Positions 43,486-53,003 of a stretch of DNA of 64,000 nucleotides are shown in pieces. Position 1 is the stretch's first letter. Every line of letters begins with the position of its first letter. The stretch covers positions 1 through 64,000 of the forward strand of contig JAFXDK010000051.1 in assembly GCA_017521805.1 (NCBI GenBank), in the 5' to 3' direction. This DNA comes from Ruminococcus sp. (lineage in GTDB: Bacteria > Bacillota > Clostridia > Oscillospirales > Ruminococcaceae). The notes beneath the pieces were generated by a model. It did not search any database. It worked only from the letters and a program-made list of their open reading frames with translations, and was not told the DNA's origin. Made by a program: the position numbers and the translations under genes.

Positions 43486-44742
43486 TTACATATAAAGTGG
43501 GAATTTCTCGCAGATAGCAGTAACGCCTGCACGGATTTCGTCAGCCTTGTTCTCGAAATCTGTAGCACAGAGGAAGATATACTCAGCAATCTTCTCCATT
43601 TCCTCAACGCCGAGACCACGAGTTGTAACAGCAGGAGTACCGATTCTGATACCGCTTGTTACGAATGGCTTTTCGGGGTCATTGTGGATAGCGTTCTTAT
43701 TTACTGTAATATAAACCTCATCAAGACGATGCTCAAGCTCCTTACCTGTGATGTTGAAAGGACGGAGGTCAACGAGCATAAGGTGGTTATCTGTACCGCC
43801 TGAAACGAGGTTGAAACCTCTCTTGAGAAGTCCGTCAGCAAGAGCCTTAGCATTCTCAACAATCTTCTTCTGATACTCCTTGAATTCAGGCTTGAGAGCC
43901 TCACCGAAACATACAGCCTTAGCAGCAATTGTGTGCATGAGAGGGCCACCCTGTGTTCCTGGGAAAATAGCGGAGTTAATCTTCTTAGCAAGATACTCGT
44001 TGTTTGTGAGGATAAGACCGCCTCTTGGTCCACGGAGAGTCTTGTGAGTTGTAGTTGTTACGATGTCAGCGTAAGGAACAGGTGACTCGTGAACGCCAGC
44101 AGCAACAAGACCTGCAATGTGAGCCATATCAACCATAAGTAATGCGCCAACAGAACGAGCGATTTCAGAAAGCTTCTTGAAGTCGATTGCTCTTGGATAA
44201 GCGGAAGCACCTGCAACGATAAGGCGTGGCTTATGCTTAGCAGCAAGCTTGTAAACTGTATCATAGTTAATCATTTCTGTTTCATCGTCAAGACCGTATG
44301 AAACGAAGTTGAAGTATTTACCTGAAAGGTTTACAGGTGAGCCGTGTGTAAGATGTCCGCCGTCTGCAAGGCTCATACCAAGAACAGTATCGCCTGGCTG
44401 GAGTACAGCGAAGTAAACAGCTGTGTTGGCCTGTGCGCCTGAGTGGGGCTGTACGTTAGCATACTTAGCACCAAAAAGCTCGCATGCTCTGTCGATAGCG
44501 ATAGCCTCAACCTCGTCAACGCACTGACATCCACCGTAGTATCTCTTTCCAGGGTAACCCTCAGCATACTTGTTTGTAAGAACACTGCCCATAGCTGCCA
44601 TAACAGCAGGTGTTACAATGTTTTCGCTTGCAATAAGCTCAAGGTTGCGGCGCTGTCTTGCAAGCTCCTTGTCCATAGCTGCGCCAACAGCCTCGTCGTA
44701 CTTGGACACAAATCCGATAGAATCCATAAGATCGTTATACAT
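43486..44742 (-). CDS. glyA: Serine hydroxymethyltransferase
   Basis: The 418-aa PLP enzyme interconverts serine and glycine with tetrahydrofolate. Recognised motifs are [59 protein letters not shown] and the PLP lysine in [15 protein letters not shown]. It has its own promoter and terminator. Confidence 0.97.
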   Translation of the reverse strand: MYNDLMDSIGFVSKYDEAVGAAMDKELARQRRNLELIASENIVTPAVMAAMGSVLTNKYAEGYPGKRYYGGCQCVDEVEAIAIDRACELFGAKYANVQPHSGAQANTAVYFAVLQPGDTVLGMSLADGGHLTHGSPVNLSGKYFNFVSYGLDDETEMINYDTVYKLAAKHKPRLIVAGASAYPRAIDFKKLSEIARSVGALLMVDMAHIAGLVAAGVHESPVPYADIVTTTTHKTLRGPRGGLILTNNEYLAKKINSAIFPGTQGGPLMHTIAAKAVCFGEALKPEFKEYQKKIVENAKALADGLLKRGFNLVSGGTDNHLMLVDLRPFNITGKELEHRLDEVYITVNKNAIHNDPEKPFVTSGIRIGTPAVTTRGLGVEEMEKIAEYIFLCATDFENKADEIRAGVTAICEKFPLYM

Positions 44743-44788
44743 TTTTAATCTACTCCTTATTAGTATGATAGCATAAAACGCTATTTTA

Positions 44789-44817
44789 ATTATACACTAT
44801 TTTACAAATTAATGCAA
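44789..44817 (-). promoter_or_regulatory. glyA promoter
   Basis: On the minus strand TTGCAT (44817-44812) and TATAAT (44794-44789) are 17 bases apart, about 45 bases before the start codon. Confidence 0.75.
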
Positions 44818-44835
44818 TAGTTTACATGAATATTT

Positions 44836-45654
44836 TTATAAAAAATCATCCCATGTTATTTCTTTAGTGGAAGTAGAAACAGCGGCATAGTATGCCAGAA
44901 TAACAGAAGCGTCAGCGGAATCAATTGTTTCGTCTCTGTTTACATCGCAGTTAGGGATTTTGCTTATGTGGAGATCAATCTCTGAGCCAGTGGAAATCTG
45001 AGCATAAACGCTAAGTACCTTTGATGCATCAGAAGCATCAACAGATTCGTCCTCTACAACGTCGCCAAGTCCCTCAAAATAACTGATATCATAAGTAGCA
45101 ATAGCCCTGTTTCCACCTGGTGGGATTATCTGAATCGAGCCTTTATCTCCTTTTCCAAAGACTTCTTCAACAGTGGAAGGGACGATACTGCACGTATCAG
45201 TTATATTGATAATTTCAGTTTCAGTTATAAAAGCACCGTTTTCGTCCTTTTCTGGAAGCTGTGTGTACTTCCTGATAGTAACGTTCAGACCGTCGGTTCT
45301 GATATTTCCTGTTCTGGAATAATACTCTGTTTTGGCAGGAATGGATGGACACTCAATTGACATACGGAGGAAAAGGGCATAAATAGCCGTATCCTCTGTA
45401 ATTTTATCAGGATATTTACTCCAGCCGTTAAAGCCTACTTGAGTATAATCATTGAGATGATAGTTCAGAGAAGATGTATCAATTCCGCTGAGGTCAACAG
45501 CTTTTCCGTGAGGTACGCTTAAAGTAGCCATAACCTTTCCGTTGAAATCGATTACAGTAACTGTGTGATTTTCAGCGCAGACAGCGTTAGTTGGTACAGC
45601 TCCTGACAGGAGCGTAATTGAGGCTGCAGCAGCAATAAGCCTTTTAATAATCAT
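44836..45654 (-). CDS. Secreted dockerin protein, 272 aa
   Basis: The start is ATG 45654, with GAAAGGA upstream. A signal peptide (IAAAASITLLSGAVPTNAVC) is followed by a segment like the InlB/Listeria B-repeat (VIDFNGKVMATLSVPHGKAV, GFNGWSKYPDKITEDTAIYA), a beta-rich middle, and a C-terminal type I dockerin (EDESVDASDASKVLSVYA and DVNRDETIDSADASVILAYY). No catalytic domain is recognised. It overlaps the preceding gene by 11 bases and forms the end of a run that begins with aroB. Confidence 0.83.
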   Translation of the reverse strand: MIIKRLIAAAASITLLSGAVPTNAVCAENHTVTVIDFNGKVMATLSVPHGKAVDLSGIDTSSLNYHLNDYTQVGFNGWSKYPDKITEDTAIYALFLRMSIECPSIPAKTEYYSRTGNIRTDGLNVTIRKYTQLPEKDENGAFITETEIINITDTCSIVPSTVEEVFGKGDKGSIQIIPPGGNRAIATYDISYFEGLGDVVEDESVDASDASKVLSVYAQISTGSEIDLHISKIPNCDVNRDETIDSADASVILAYYAAVSTSTKEITWDDFL

Positions 45655-45970
45655 AGTAGTCCTTTCTTCCCCTGACAAAAAAGAAACGGGTTCTGTTCAG
45701 TAGTTTTTTAACAAAATCCGTATATTCGTCATAGGTGAGTACAAGATTCATAAAATTAGCAGAAATAAATGTCTGCTGGGGGACATCATATTCAAAAACA
45801 GCGTAAAGTATAACACTGTTCCAGTCAGTTTCTATAGCGGTTTCCTCAGCGGATTTTTTATAGTCCTCGAAATATTCTTCAATGGTTTCAATTGTCTGAA
45901 ATCCTGCATATTTTGAATTGATATAAAGGTCGATATCACGGCGTATCTGCCGCATACGATAGGGGAGCAT
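45644..45970 (-). CDS. Uncharacterised protein, 108 aa
   Basis: GGGAGGG lies five bases before ATG 45970. The protein is soluble, with an N-terminal basic-amphipathic helix (YRMRQIRRDIDLYINSKY) and no recognised motif. It starts two bases after the small membrane protein and overlaps the dockerin gene, so all three are cotranslated. Confidence 0.6.
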   Translation of the reverse strand: MLPYRMRQIRRDIDLYINSKYAGFQTIETIEEYFEDYKKSAEETAIETDWNSVILYAVFEYDVPQQTFISANFMNLVLTYDEYTDFVKKLLNRTRFFFVRGRKDYYDY

Positions 45971-45972
45971 AG

Positions 45973-46185
45973 TTACCCTCCCTGCTTTTCGGAAGTATTT
46001 TCGGAATTTTCGGAATTCTTTTTACGTAGCTGTTTCAGCTTGGTTTTATATGTACATATTCCGAAAATAATTGTTGAAAGTATAAAAGCTACAATGCAGA
46101 TAAGGAAAATAAGTCCTGTGGGGATATTGCCAGCCGCAGAACTTTCAGCTATAATCAACGAAAAATCAGTTATCAGTGAGATCAT
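45973..46185 (-). CDS. Small single-helix membrane protein, 70 aa
   Basis: The start ATG 46185 has GAGGAGG upstream, within the end of the DUF4364 gene. An N-terminal hydrophobic stretch (residues 1-12) and a stronger helix at about 22-44 are followed by a charged tail (KTKLKQLRKKNSENSEN). No family is recognised. Confidence 0.6.
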   Translation of the reverse strand: MISLITDFSLIIAESSAAGNIPTGLIFLICIVAFILSTIIFGICTYKTKLKQLRKKNSENSENTSEKQGG

Positions 46186-46759
46186 AAGAATCCTCCTCAT
46201 TGCTGAGAACAAGTTCAATTATTTTACTGTAGAAATTTGCAGGATTCAGCATAATTCTGTCACCGATAAGCTGAGCCTGTGCTCTATCCGGAGCAAAAAG
46301 TTTAAGGTCCATAAGATCATTTTCTGTATCGTAACATCTTACACGGACATAACAGCCATTGTCTGTCTCAGTGTACTCGACATTGACCTCCTGTTCCATA
46401 CGGATACGGGCAAAATATCTGAGAGCGGCGAGGACAAGATTATCACGGTATGATTTTGGCACATACTTTTTCAGCTCTTTTGCACAGGCTATACCCTTAG
46501 GCGTAAGGGTATAGCAATCAGCACCAGTATTATCGGTTTTAATATTAATAAGTGCATTTTCCAGCAGAAAACCAATGGATTCCTGATAGGAAAAATAGTT
46601 CACAAGACCTGTAGTTATGAGAATATCGTACAAATGTTCGGTATTTACAGGTTTCTCAATTTTTTTCAGCAGGTAGCAGATAAGGATATTCAGCGTGGGA
46701 ACGTCTTGGATTTCGGTATCTGCCATTTCTGCCATTTTAAATATATTTTCATTCTGCAT
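46166..46759 (-). CDS. DUF4364 family protein
   Basis: The 197-aa protein matches the DUF4364 layout: a winged-helix-like N-terminus (LNILICYLLKKIEKPVNTEH, YDILITTGLVNYFSYQESIG, YTLTPKGIACAKELKKYVPK) and a beta-rich C-terminal domain. The start ATG 46759 follows GAGGTGA. It is probably a DNA-binding regulator; targets unknown. It sits 30 bases after aroC. Confidence 0.8.
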   Translation of the reverse strand: MQNENIFKMAEMADTEIQDVPTLNILICYLLKKIEKPVNTEHLYDILITTGLVNYFSYQESIGFLLENALINIKTDNTGADCYTLTPKGIACAKELKKYVPKSYRDNLVLAALRYFARIRMEQEVNVEYTETDNGCYVRVRCYDTENDLMDLKLFAPDRAQAQLIGDRIMLNPANFYSKIIELVLSNEEDSYDLTDN

Positions 46760-46789
46760 GAATATCACCTCTGCGAAAAAGTTGTGGAA

Positions 46790-47806
46790 TCAACAGAAAT
46801 TCGGATAATCCAGCATAGCTGAGAGAAGCGCAATATTTACTGCGGATTCGACATATACAACTGCCTGCGGAACGATACAGCAAGGCTTTGAGCCGTGTCT
46901 GGCAGGCTTAAAAGCAGCATTGAGAACAATTGGCATACCAGAAGAAATGCCGTTGAGTATACCGCCATGACTATTTGTTCTTGTCATGGAATAGCCCTGT
47001 TCGGTAGTGTAAGCCTTATCGGAATACTGGCTTCCCAACATTTCTGATGCTGCAAATCCCGCACCGAATTCAACTCCCATAATATCGGGGATACCGAAAA
47101 GAAGCTGAGCAATATTATTGGCAAGTCCGCTGAAAACAGGAGAGCCAACACCAGACGGAACATTTATTGAGGCGCACTCCACAACACCGCCAAAGGTTTC
47201 TCCTGATTCCGATGCTATAGTCATGTCATTGAGCATAAGCCAACCGTTTTTATCGTTTATAACGGGAAAATCTTTGAATCTTATGCTAAGAACGGCATCT
47301 CTTGAAAGGCGAACAACATCAAAGGGATTGTCCTTAATATTATGAATTTTAGCGATATGCGCACCTGTATAAATTCCTCTTCTTTCCAGAATCTGACCGC
47401 AGACTGCACCTGCGAAGCAGAGAGGGAGTGTGAAGATTTCGGCTGTCTGCGAGTTCTTTTCAGTATCGCAGTAGCCTCTGTTACATACAGCGCCTGTATA
47501 GTCAGCATGACCATAGCGAATATTCTTTGGCTGAGAATCCTCCTGAATGTACTCTTTCTGATTACGTATAACAGCGCAAAGAGGCGCTCCTGTTGTGCGC
47601 TCATGGCTTATTCCCGACATAATTCTGGGCATAGGTATTTTGCCGATACCCAAACATTTAAGGGAAAGCCTGTTTAAAAATCGGGATATTTCGTCAGAGT
47701 TTATATATTCTCCGGCAGGGAGACCGCTTATAGTTATACCCACAACGGAATCCTGAGCTTCGCCAAAATACGAAACAGAAATATTATTGTTCCATATCAA
47801 TGACAT
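46790..47806 (-). CDS. aroC: Divergent chorismate synthase-like protein
   Basis: The start is ATG 47806 behind GGAGGT, within the end of aroA. The 338-aa protein is clearly of the chorismate synthase family (SGLPAGEYINSDEISRFLNR, HADYTGAV, GVEFGAGFAASEMLGSQ, SHGGILNGISSGMPIVLNAA). However, several family-invariant features have changed. GESHG near the start is GEAQD, so the active-site His is lost. RPGHAD is RYGHAD and the FSxRxTA stretch is NSQTAEI. The region after AAFKP (normally TPSI... to GRHDPCIVPRA) is shortened by about 25 residues to PARHGSKPCCIVPQA. It may be an impaired or repurposed enzyme. Confidence 0.8.
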   Translation of the reverse strand: MSLIWNNNISVSYFGEAQDSVVGITISGLPAGEYINSDEISRFLNRLSLKCLGIGKIPMPRIMSGISHERTTGAPLCAVIRNQKEYIQEDSQPKNIRYGHADYTGAVCNRGYCDTEKNSQTAEIFTLPLCFAGAVCGQILERRGIYTGAHIAKIHNIKDNPFDVVRLSRDAVLSIRFKDFPVINDKNGWLMLNDMTIASESGETFGGVVECASINVPSGVGSPVFSGLANNIAQLLFGIPDIMGVEFGAGFAASEMLGSQYSDKAYTTEQGYSMTRTNSHGGILNGISSGMPIVLNAAFKPARHGSKPCCIVPQAVVYVESAVNIALLSAMLDYPNFC

Positions 47807-49016
47807 AAGCTTTACCTCCAAGTCGTGTATAGTCGTCGAAGAATGTGGGATATGACTTTTCGGCGGCTTCTGCACCTTTAATAATAACATCACCGCAACA
47901 GTTAAGGGCAGCAATTGCTGCCGCCATGACGATACGGTGGTCTCCAAAGCTGTCAATAGTTCCGCCGTTAAGTTTTTCTGTAGGCACAATTTCAAGACCG
48001 TCAGGAGTAACGGTCACATTTCCGCCGAGATTGTTGAGCATATCCGCGCAGGCGGCAAGACGGTCGCTTTCCTTGATTCTGAGACGTTCTGCATTGAAAA
48101 TAACGGAAGTCTCCTTGCCGTAAGCACCGAGAACAGAAAGTATCGGAACAAGGTCGGGGATATCGGAACAATCTGCTTTGTATCCCGAAATTTTGCCGTT
48201 TTTCATGGATTCTGAAATGATATCCATAATGGCTCTGTCGCCCTGTACACTGTTTTCGTTGAGATTCTGAATATTTACATGTGAACCGAGAGCATTTGCA
48301 ACAAAGAAGAAAGCCGCCTGAGAATAATCGCCCTCAACATGCTCATCGTAGGGCGTATACTGCTGATTACCCTTTATTATAAAGCTGTTTTCGGTTTCAG
48401 TAATTGTTATACCGAATCGGCTGAGAATATCGATAGTGATATCCACATAGGGACGGGATTCAAGACGGGAAGTTATAACAATTTCCGAATCTCCGTCAGC
48501 AAGGGGGAGTGCAAAAAGAAGTCCTGTAATAAACTGCGAAGAAACATTTCCCTCAATTTCATATATTCCTCCCGTAAGTCGGCCGCTTATTTTATAGGGC
48601 ATTTCGTCGGTATGGAAAACAATACCGTGATTTGTCAGTTCACGCCTGTAGATATCAATGGGACGCTGAGGAAGTCTGCCGCGTCCGTAAAATACGGAAT
48701 CTGCACCAAGCGCTGCGGCAACAGGCATAACAAAGCGAAGGGTAGAGCCGCTTTCATTGCAGTCGATTTCAGCAGTACCGTTTATACTGCCGCTTATACC
48801 CTTTACTGTTACAGTATCGCCATTGATTTCAAATTCTGCTCCAAGAGCAGACATAGCCGCAATTGTGGCTTCGATGTCCTTTGACATAGTTATTCCCGAA
48901 AGAATTGAAGTGCCATTTGCAAGAGCCGCGCAGATAACAGCTCTGTGAGCACAGCTTTTGGATGCAGGTATGCTGAGATTACCTTTGAGAACAGAAGGGC
49001 TGATTCTTATATCCAT
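47784..49016 (-). CDS. aroA: 3-phosphoshikimate 1-carboxyvinyltransferase (EPSP synthase)
   Basis: The 410-aa enzyme adds the enolpyruvyl group of PEP to shikimate-3-phosphate. The motifs LSIPASKSCAHRAVICAAL, ESGSTLRFVMPVAAALG, GRLPQRPIDIYRREL, SSQFITGLLFALPL and RIKESDRLAACADML are intact. It starts two bases after aroB ends and overlaps the aroC-like gene by 23 bases. Confidence 0.95.
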   Translation of the reverse strand: MDIRISPSVLKGNLSIPASKSCAHRAVICAALANGTSILSGITMSKDIEATIAAMSALGAEFEINGDTVTVKGISGSINGTAEIDCNESGSTLRFVMPVAAALGADSVFYGRGRLPQRPIDIYRRELTNHGIVFHTDEMPYKISGRLTGGIYEIEGNVSSQFITGLLFALPLADGDSEIVITSRLESRPYVDITIDILSRFGITITETENSFIIKGNQQYTPYDEHVEGDYSQAAFFFVANALGSHVNIQNLNENSVQGDRAIMDIISESMKNGKISGYKADCSDIPDLVPILSVLGAYGKETSVIFNAERLRIKESDRLAACADMLNNLGGNVTVTPDGLEIVPTEKLNGGTIDSFGDHRIVMAAAIAALNCCGDVIIKGAEAAEKSYPTFFDDYTRLGGKAYVIDMEQ

Positions 49017-49018
49017 AC

Positions 49019-50062
49019 TTAACCCTCCATAAGCGCAAAGAAATCTCCTACGCTGACTTTTCGGATATCAGCTGAGCCGATTTCAGGACAGACAATGTAG
49101 CTGATTGAACTTGATTCGCATTTCTTATCTTTGGCGCAGAAAGGCAGGAGTTCGCTCATGGGAGCCTCTGTTGAAACAGGAAGCTTGTACGCTTCTGCAC
49201 ATTTTTCGAGACGTTCCGCAATATCTGCACCGCAGAAACGGCGTGTAATCATGCACATTCCTGTGGCAACTCCCATACCGTGAGTATAGTCGGTATAATT
49301 ATGCCAGCCCTCAATAGCGTGTCCGAGAGTATGACCGAAATTGAGAATCATACGCTCGCCTTTGTCAAATTCGTCGTTTTCCACTACCTGACGCTTTATA
49401 TCAACGCAGGTATAGACAATCTCGTCCATTACATCGTGAATATTGCTCATATCGTGATTTTCACACATCTCAAAGAGATTTTTGTCACGAATCATGCCGT
49501 ACTTTATAACTTCTGCCATGCCGCAGGCAAGCTCGCTTTCAGGGAGAGTGCGCAGTGTATCGCTGTCGCAGATAACGAGAGCAGGCTGCTTGAAAGCTCC
49601 CACAAGATTTTTTCCACCGGGGATATCAACAGCAGTTTTTCCGCCTACAGAGGAATCTACCTGCGAAAGCAGTGTAGTGGGAATCTGCACAAAATCGATG
49701 CCTCTGAGGAAAGAAGCCGCCGCGAATCCTGTAATATCGCCCACGACACCGCCGCCGAGGGCAATGAGAAAATCGCTTCTTGTGATTCCTTTTTCGCAGA
49801 GAAAATTGAAAATATCACCAAGAGTGTGCAGATTTTTAGATTGTTCACCATGAGGAAAAACAAATACATCAGCAGAAATTTCGTTTTCGTTCAGGCTGTT
49901 TATAAGTATGTCGGAGTACAGTTTGTCCACTGTATCATCTGTTACTATAACAGCTTTTTTTGATTTGAGAATTTCTGAAATAAGTCTGCCGCTTTGATAC
50001 AAGGAGCCTCTTTCAATATGTACATTGTAGGGACTGCTTGTATTGATTCGAATTTTCTTCAT
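49019..50062 (-). CDS. aroB: 3-dehydroquinate synthase
   Basis: The start is ATG 50062, with GGAG about nine bases upstream. The 347-aa enzyme shows FPHGEQSKNLHTL, the NAD-binding GGGVVGDITGFAAASFLRG, PTTLLSQVDSSVGGKTAVD and the metal-binding LNFGHTLGHAIEG. It converts DAHP to 3-dehydroquinate. It is the first gene of the operon running to the dockerin protein at 44836. Confidence 0.95.
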   Translation of the reverse strand: MKKIRINTSSPYNVHIERGSLYQSGRLISEILKSKKAVIVTDDTVDKLYSDILINSLNENEISADVFVFPHGEQSKNLHTLGDIFNFLCEKGITRSDFLIALGGGVVGDITGFAAASFLRGIDFVQIPTTLLSQVDSSVGGKTAVDIPGGKNLVGAFKQPALVICDSDTLRTLPESELACGMAEVIKYGMIRDKNLFEMCENHDMSNIHDVMDEIVYTCVDIKRQVVENDEFDKGERMILNFGHTLGHAIEGWHNYTDYTHGMGVATGMCMITRRFCGADIAERLEKCAEAYKLPVSTEAPMSELLPFCAKDKKCESSSISYIVCPEIGSADIRKVSVGDFFALMEG

Positions 50063-50100
50063 CGGAATCACACTCCATGTTATTATTATTCACCATATTA

Positions 50101-50129
50101 ATTATATCATATCCTATAGAAGTTGTCAA
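50101..50129 (-). promoter_or_regulatory. Promoter of the aro operon
   Basis: On the minus strand TTGACA (50129-50124) and TATAAT (50106-50101) are perfect hexamers with a 17-base spacer, about 40 bases before aroB. Confidence 0.85.
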
Positions 50130-50243
50130 GGTGATTTTGTGCAAAAGCACGAAGAATAAACTGTCATATTAATAGTTTTCAAGGTGAAAAATGTGTTAAT
50201 TTGCCGAAATTATGACAGAATGGAAAAAATTTTCGTTTAGCTA

Positions 50244-50272
50244 TGGACAAACAGGAAAAAATGTTGTATAAT
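50244..50272 (+). promoter_or_regulatory. Promoter of the foldase-type lipoprotein gene
   Basis: TGGACA (50244-50249) and TATAAT (50267-50272) are 17 bases apart. Confidence 0.7.
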
Positions 50273-50345
50273 ATAAAAGCATATGAAATTTATCGGAGGC
50301 TCATGTAGGCTTCGAGGTTTAATAATATATCGGAGGCAAAATCAA

Positions 50346-51599
50346 ATGAAAACTTTTAAGAAAATGACAGCTGTTACAGCGGCTTTAGCAATTGCATCAG
50401 CTTTCACAGGCTGTACTCCTTCTGTAGGAAGCGGCACAACAGAGGCTCTTACTATCGGTGGCAGAGAAATCCCCGCAGGTGTGTTTATATATTACACAAT
50501 GCAGGGTTTCAGTGAAGCGCAGTCCATTATTCAGACGAATACAGGTGAAGTGCCTGAAATCAAGGATGTAAAGAATTCCAATATCGACAGCATTGATTCT
50601 TCTGACTGGATTCAGAATAAGGCTACAGAATACTGCGCCGGCTATGCTGGTATACTTGATGAGTTCGAGGCTATCGGCGGAACCCTTACAGCGCAGGACC
50701 TGGACGATGCAGAAGAAATGGCTAATTACTATTACATGCAGGATGCAAGAATTGAAGAAAACGGCGTAAGCCTTGATTCTATGAAAAAAATTGCAGAAAG
50801 CACATATATGGAACAGGCTATCTTTGAGCATTATTATGGATTTGAGGGTGAAAAGGGCTGTTCTGAGGAAGAACTCAAGAATTACTTCGACGAGAACTAT
50901 GCTCGTGTAAAGTATGTATCTATTAGTCTTCTTGACGAAGTAGGAGAAAAGGTTGCTCCTGACAAGGAAAAGGAACTCCGCAAGCTTGCTGAGAATTATG
51001 CAGAACAGGTAAACAAGAAGTCAGGCGAGCTTAACAAGATGCATGAACTTGACGCTGTAAGCGAGGAATATGATGAATATGTGGCTGCTCATACAACAAC
51101 TGCTGAGGGCGCTACAACAACAACCACAACAACTACAACTACAGCAGCAGATGAGACAACTACAACAACTACAACTGATCCTTATGCAAACGAGCGTCTG
51201 ATTCAGAAGTATACAACTACAACAACAGAAGCTGCTGATGAAAATACACTTGAACTTGAGACAGAGACAACAGAGGCAGAGGAAACTGAAGAAGATAAGA
51301 ACAGCCGTCTTTTCAATGAATATGTTTTCAATGAGCTCGGTAAGGGAGAAGCTAAGGTTTACGATTACAGCGAGGATACAATTTACGTCGTAATGCGCGG
51401 TGACCTCAGAGAGCGTATGACTGAGGATGATTACTGGACAGAGGATTATGTTCTCAGTCTCCAGTCACAGAGATACTACGAGGAATTCATAGACTATCTT
51501 GATGAAAAGAAAAATTCACTGACAATAGAGAAAAACAAGTCAGCATACAGACGATATGCTCCTTTCAAGCTTAATCTTGAAACAACAAGCACATATTAA
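50346..51599 (+). CDS. SurA/PrsA-like foldase lipoprotein with polythreonine linkers
   Basis: ATG 50346 follows CGGAGG; upstream in-frame codons are in the leader. The 417-aa product has a lipoprotein signal (IASAFTGC), a helical SurA N-like region (EQAIFEHYYGFEGEKGCSEE, LKNYFDENYARVKYVSISLL) and a C-terminal helical part. Where a parvulin PPIase domain would be expected there are two Thr-rich tracts (including ten consecutive Thr near residue 270) with acidic spacers, and no parvulin motif. It may be a chaperone without isomerase activity. The Thr-rich segments resemble the linkers of Ruminococcus cellulosomal proteins and may be glycosylated. Confidence 0.7.
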   Translation: MKTFKKMTAVTAALAIASAFTGCTPSVGSGTTEALTIGGREIPAGVFIYYTMQGFSEAQSIIQTNTGEVPEIKDVKNSNIDSIDSSDWIQNKATEYCAGYAGILDEFEAIGGTLTAQDLDDAEEMANYYYMQDARIEENGVSLDSMKKIAESTYMEQAIFEHYYGFEGEKGCSEEELKNYFDENYARVKYVSISLLDEVGEKVAPDKEKELRKLAENYAEQVNKKSGELNKMHELDAVSEEYDEYVAAHTTTAEGATTTTTTTTTTAADETTTTTTTDPYANERLIQKYTTTTTEAADENTLELETETTEAEETEEDKNSRLFNEYVFNELGKGEAKVYDYSEDTIYVVMRGDLRERMTEDDYWTEDYVLSLQSQRYYEEFIDYLDEKKNSLTIEKNKSAYRRYAPFKLNLETTSTY

Positions 51600-51637
51600 T
51601 GATAGAAAAGGCGCTGTAAAAAACTCGATATAATAGA

Positions 51638-51690
51638 AATAGCCGCACAGGAGAACAACGTAGAATCGTTGTTTCTGTGCGGCTATTTTT
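51638..51690. terminator. Strong terminator
   Basis: AATAGCCGCACAG (51638-51650) pairs with CTGTGCGGCTATT (51675-51687), with an inner AACAACG/CGTTGTT; it is followed by T5. Confidence 0.88.
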
Positions 51691-51733
51691 GAAAGATATT
51701 GTGTTTTGAGGAGTTTTTTTACACCCCCTTTTT

Positions 51734-52867
51734 TTATCTGTAAAATGCATATCCGTCAGCGATTTCGGAATCTCTGACAATTCCTGTCTGTCGGTCTATT
51801 GTTTCCGGGTTTTCAATAAATTCATTTTCGCCGCTGATGCCTGCCCATTTGTCGAATTTGTTGATTTTATATTCTGCAAGTCCGATTACAAGGGATACTT
51901 CACCGTTTTTGGCAAGTTTTTCCCAGCGTTCCAGAGTTTCTGTAAAGGGACATACTTCATTGGAAAATCCGTAATAAATCTGTGGCACTATATAATCAGC
52001 ATAGCCGTGATTTGCTGTCCAGAGTTCCACATCGGCATATTGTGTGTTGTAGTCGGAATCAATATTTCCCTGCGGACTTATGCCGAATTTTAGCCTGCTG
52101 TCGTATTCTTTAACAGTATTGTAAAGAGCCTGCACCATAGAAGTTATGTTGTCCCTGCGCCAGTTGCCAAGGTCTGTACTTCCGTCGGCTTCAAAGGCTT
52201 CGATATCAAATTCTGGAGCAGTATCGGGGTAAAAATAATCGTCTATATGTATACCGTCAACATCATAATTCTCCATTATTTCTTTCGCAGTATCGCAGAT
52301 AAGATTTGTCACAGCGTCATACGCAGGATTGAGATACCACCTGCTTCCCACCTGCCGGACCATAGGACTGCCGGTATTTATCCATTGTTTTACAATAAAG
52401 TTATCGGGAAGTGTTTCCAATTTTTCGATTGTCTGCATACGATAGGGATTTATCCATGCATGAACGGATATATCCATTGAATGTGCAATGTCGAGAACTA
52501 TTTGCAACGGGTCATAGTCACCGTTGTTAAAAGTTCCGCAGGGGTATATTTCGGATTTGTAGTAAGCGTCGCCCTCAGGATGAACATGAAAATACACTGT
52601 ATTTATTTCACGGATATCTTGTTCTTCGAGAAGTTCAGTAATAGCCGCTGAAAATTCCTCTTTAGATTTTCCTTGCATATATTCTGTGAATTCGACATAA
52701 GGAAGCCATGTGGCTTTCTGATATTCGTAATTCAGCGGAACATATGAGCTTTCTGTCACTGCGGAAGTTGGTGCCTGAGTTTTGGGAGCAGATTGACTAT
52801 TTTGTGAAATTGTACAGCCTGTCAGCAATAGAGGAATTGCCAGTAAAAAATAAATCCGTTTTTTCAT
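51734..52867 (-). CDS. GHL10-type (DUF187) glycoside-hydrolase-like lipoprotein
   Basis: ATG 52867 follows GGAGG. A lipoprotein signal (AIPLLLTGC) leads into a TIM-barrel-like protein of 377 aa with the GHL10 hallmarks: LPYVEFTEYMQGKSKEEF, NTVYFHVHPEGDAYYKSEIY, VHAWINPYRM, VDGIHIDDYFYPD and LKFGISPQGN. GHL10 proteins are presumed to act on cell-wall or surface glycans; no substrate is proven. It faces the foldase-type gene across a terminator. Confidence 0.88.
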   Translation of the reverse strand: MKKRIYFLLAIPLLLTGCTISQNSQSAPKTQAPTSAVTESSYVPLNYEYQKATWLPYVEFTEYMQGKSKEEFSAAITELLEEQDIREINTVYFHVHPEGDAYYKSEIYPCGTFNNGDYDPLQIVLDIAHSMDISVHAWINPYRMQTIEKLETLPDNFIVKQWINTGSPMVRQVGSRWYLNPAYDAVTNLICDTAKEIMENYDVDGIHIDDYFYPDTAPEFDIEAFEADGSTDLGNWRRDNITSMVQALYNTVKEYDSRLKFGISPQGNIDSDYNTQYADVELWTANHGYADYIVPQIYYGFSNEVCPFTETLERWEKLAKNGEVSLVIGLAEYKINKFDKWAGISGENEFIENPETIDRQTGIVRDSEIADGYAFYR

Positions 52868-53003
52868 ATATGCCTCCATGGGATTTTTGATTTTGTATAT
52901 TCTATGTGAAAAGGTTGCAGAATTATTACAATTTGAAAATGGAAAAAACGAAAAATTCCCAATAAACAGCGATTTCAGCTTGTTTTGCTTTTTGCGGCAG
53001 ATA

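Noticed and set aside
50346..51599. Polythreonine tract as a misassembly or slippage artefact
   Set aside because: The codons are mixed and the frame stays open through both tracts with normal protein on each side.
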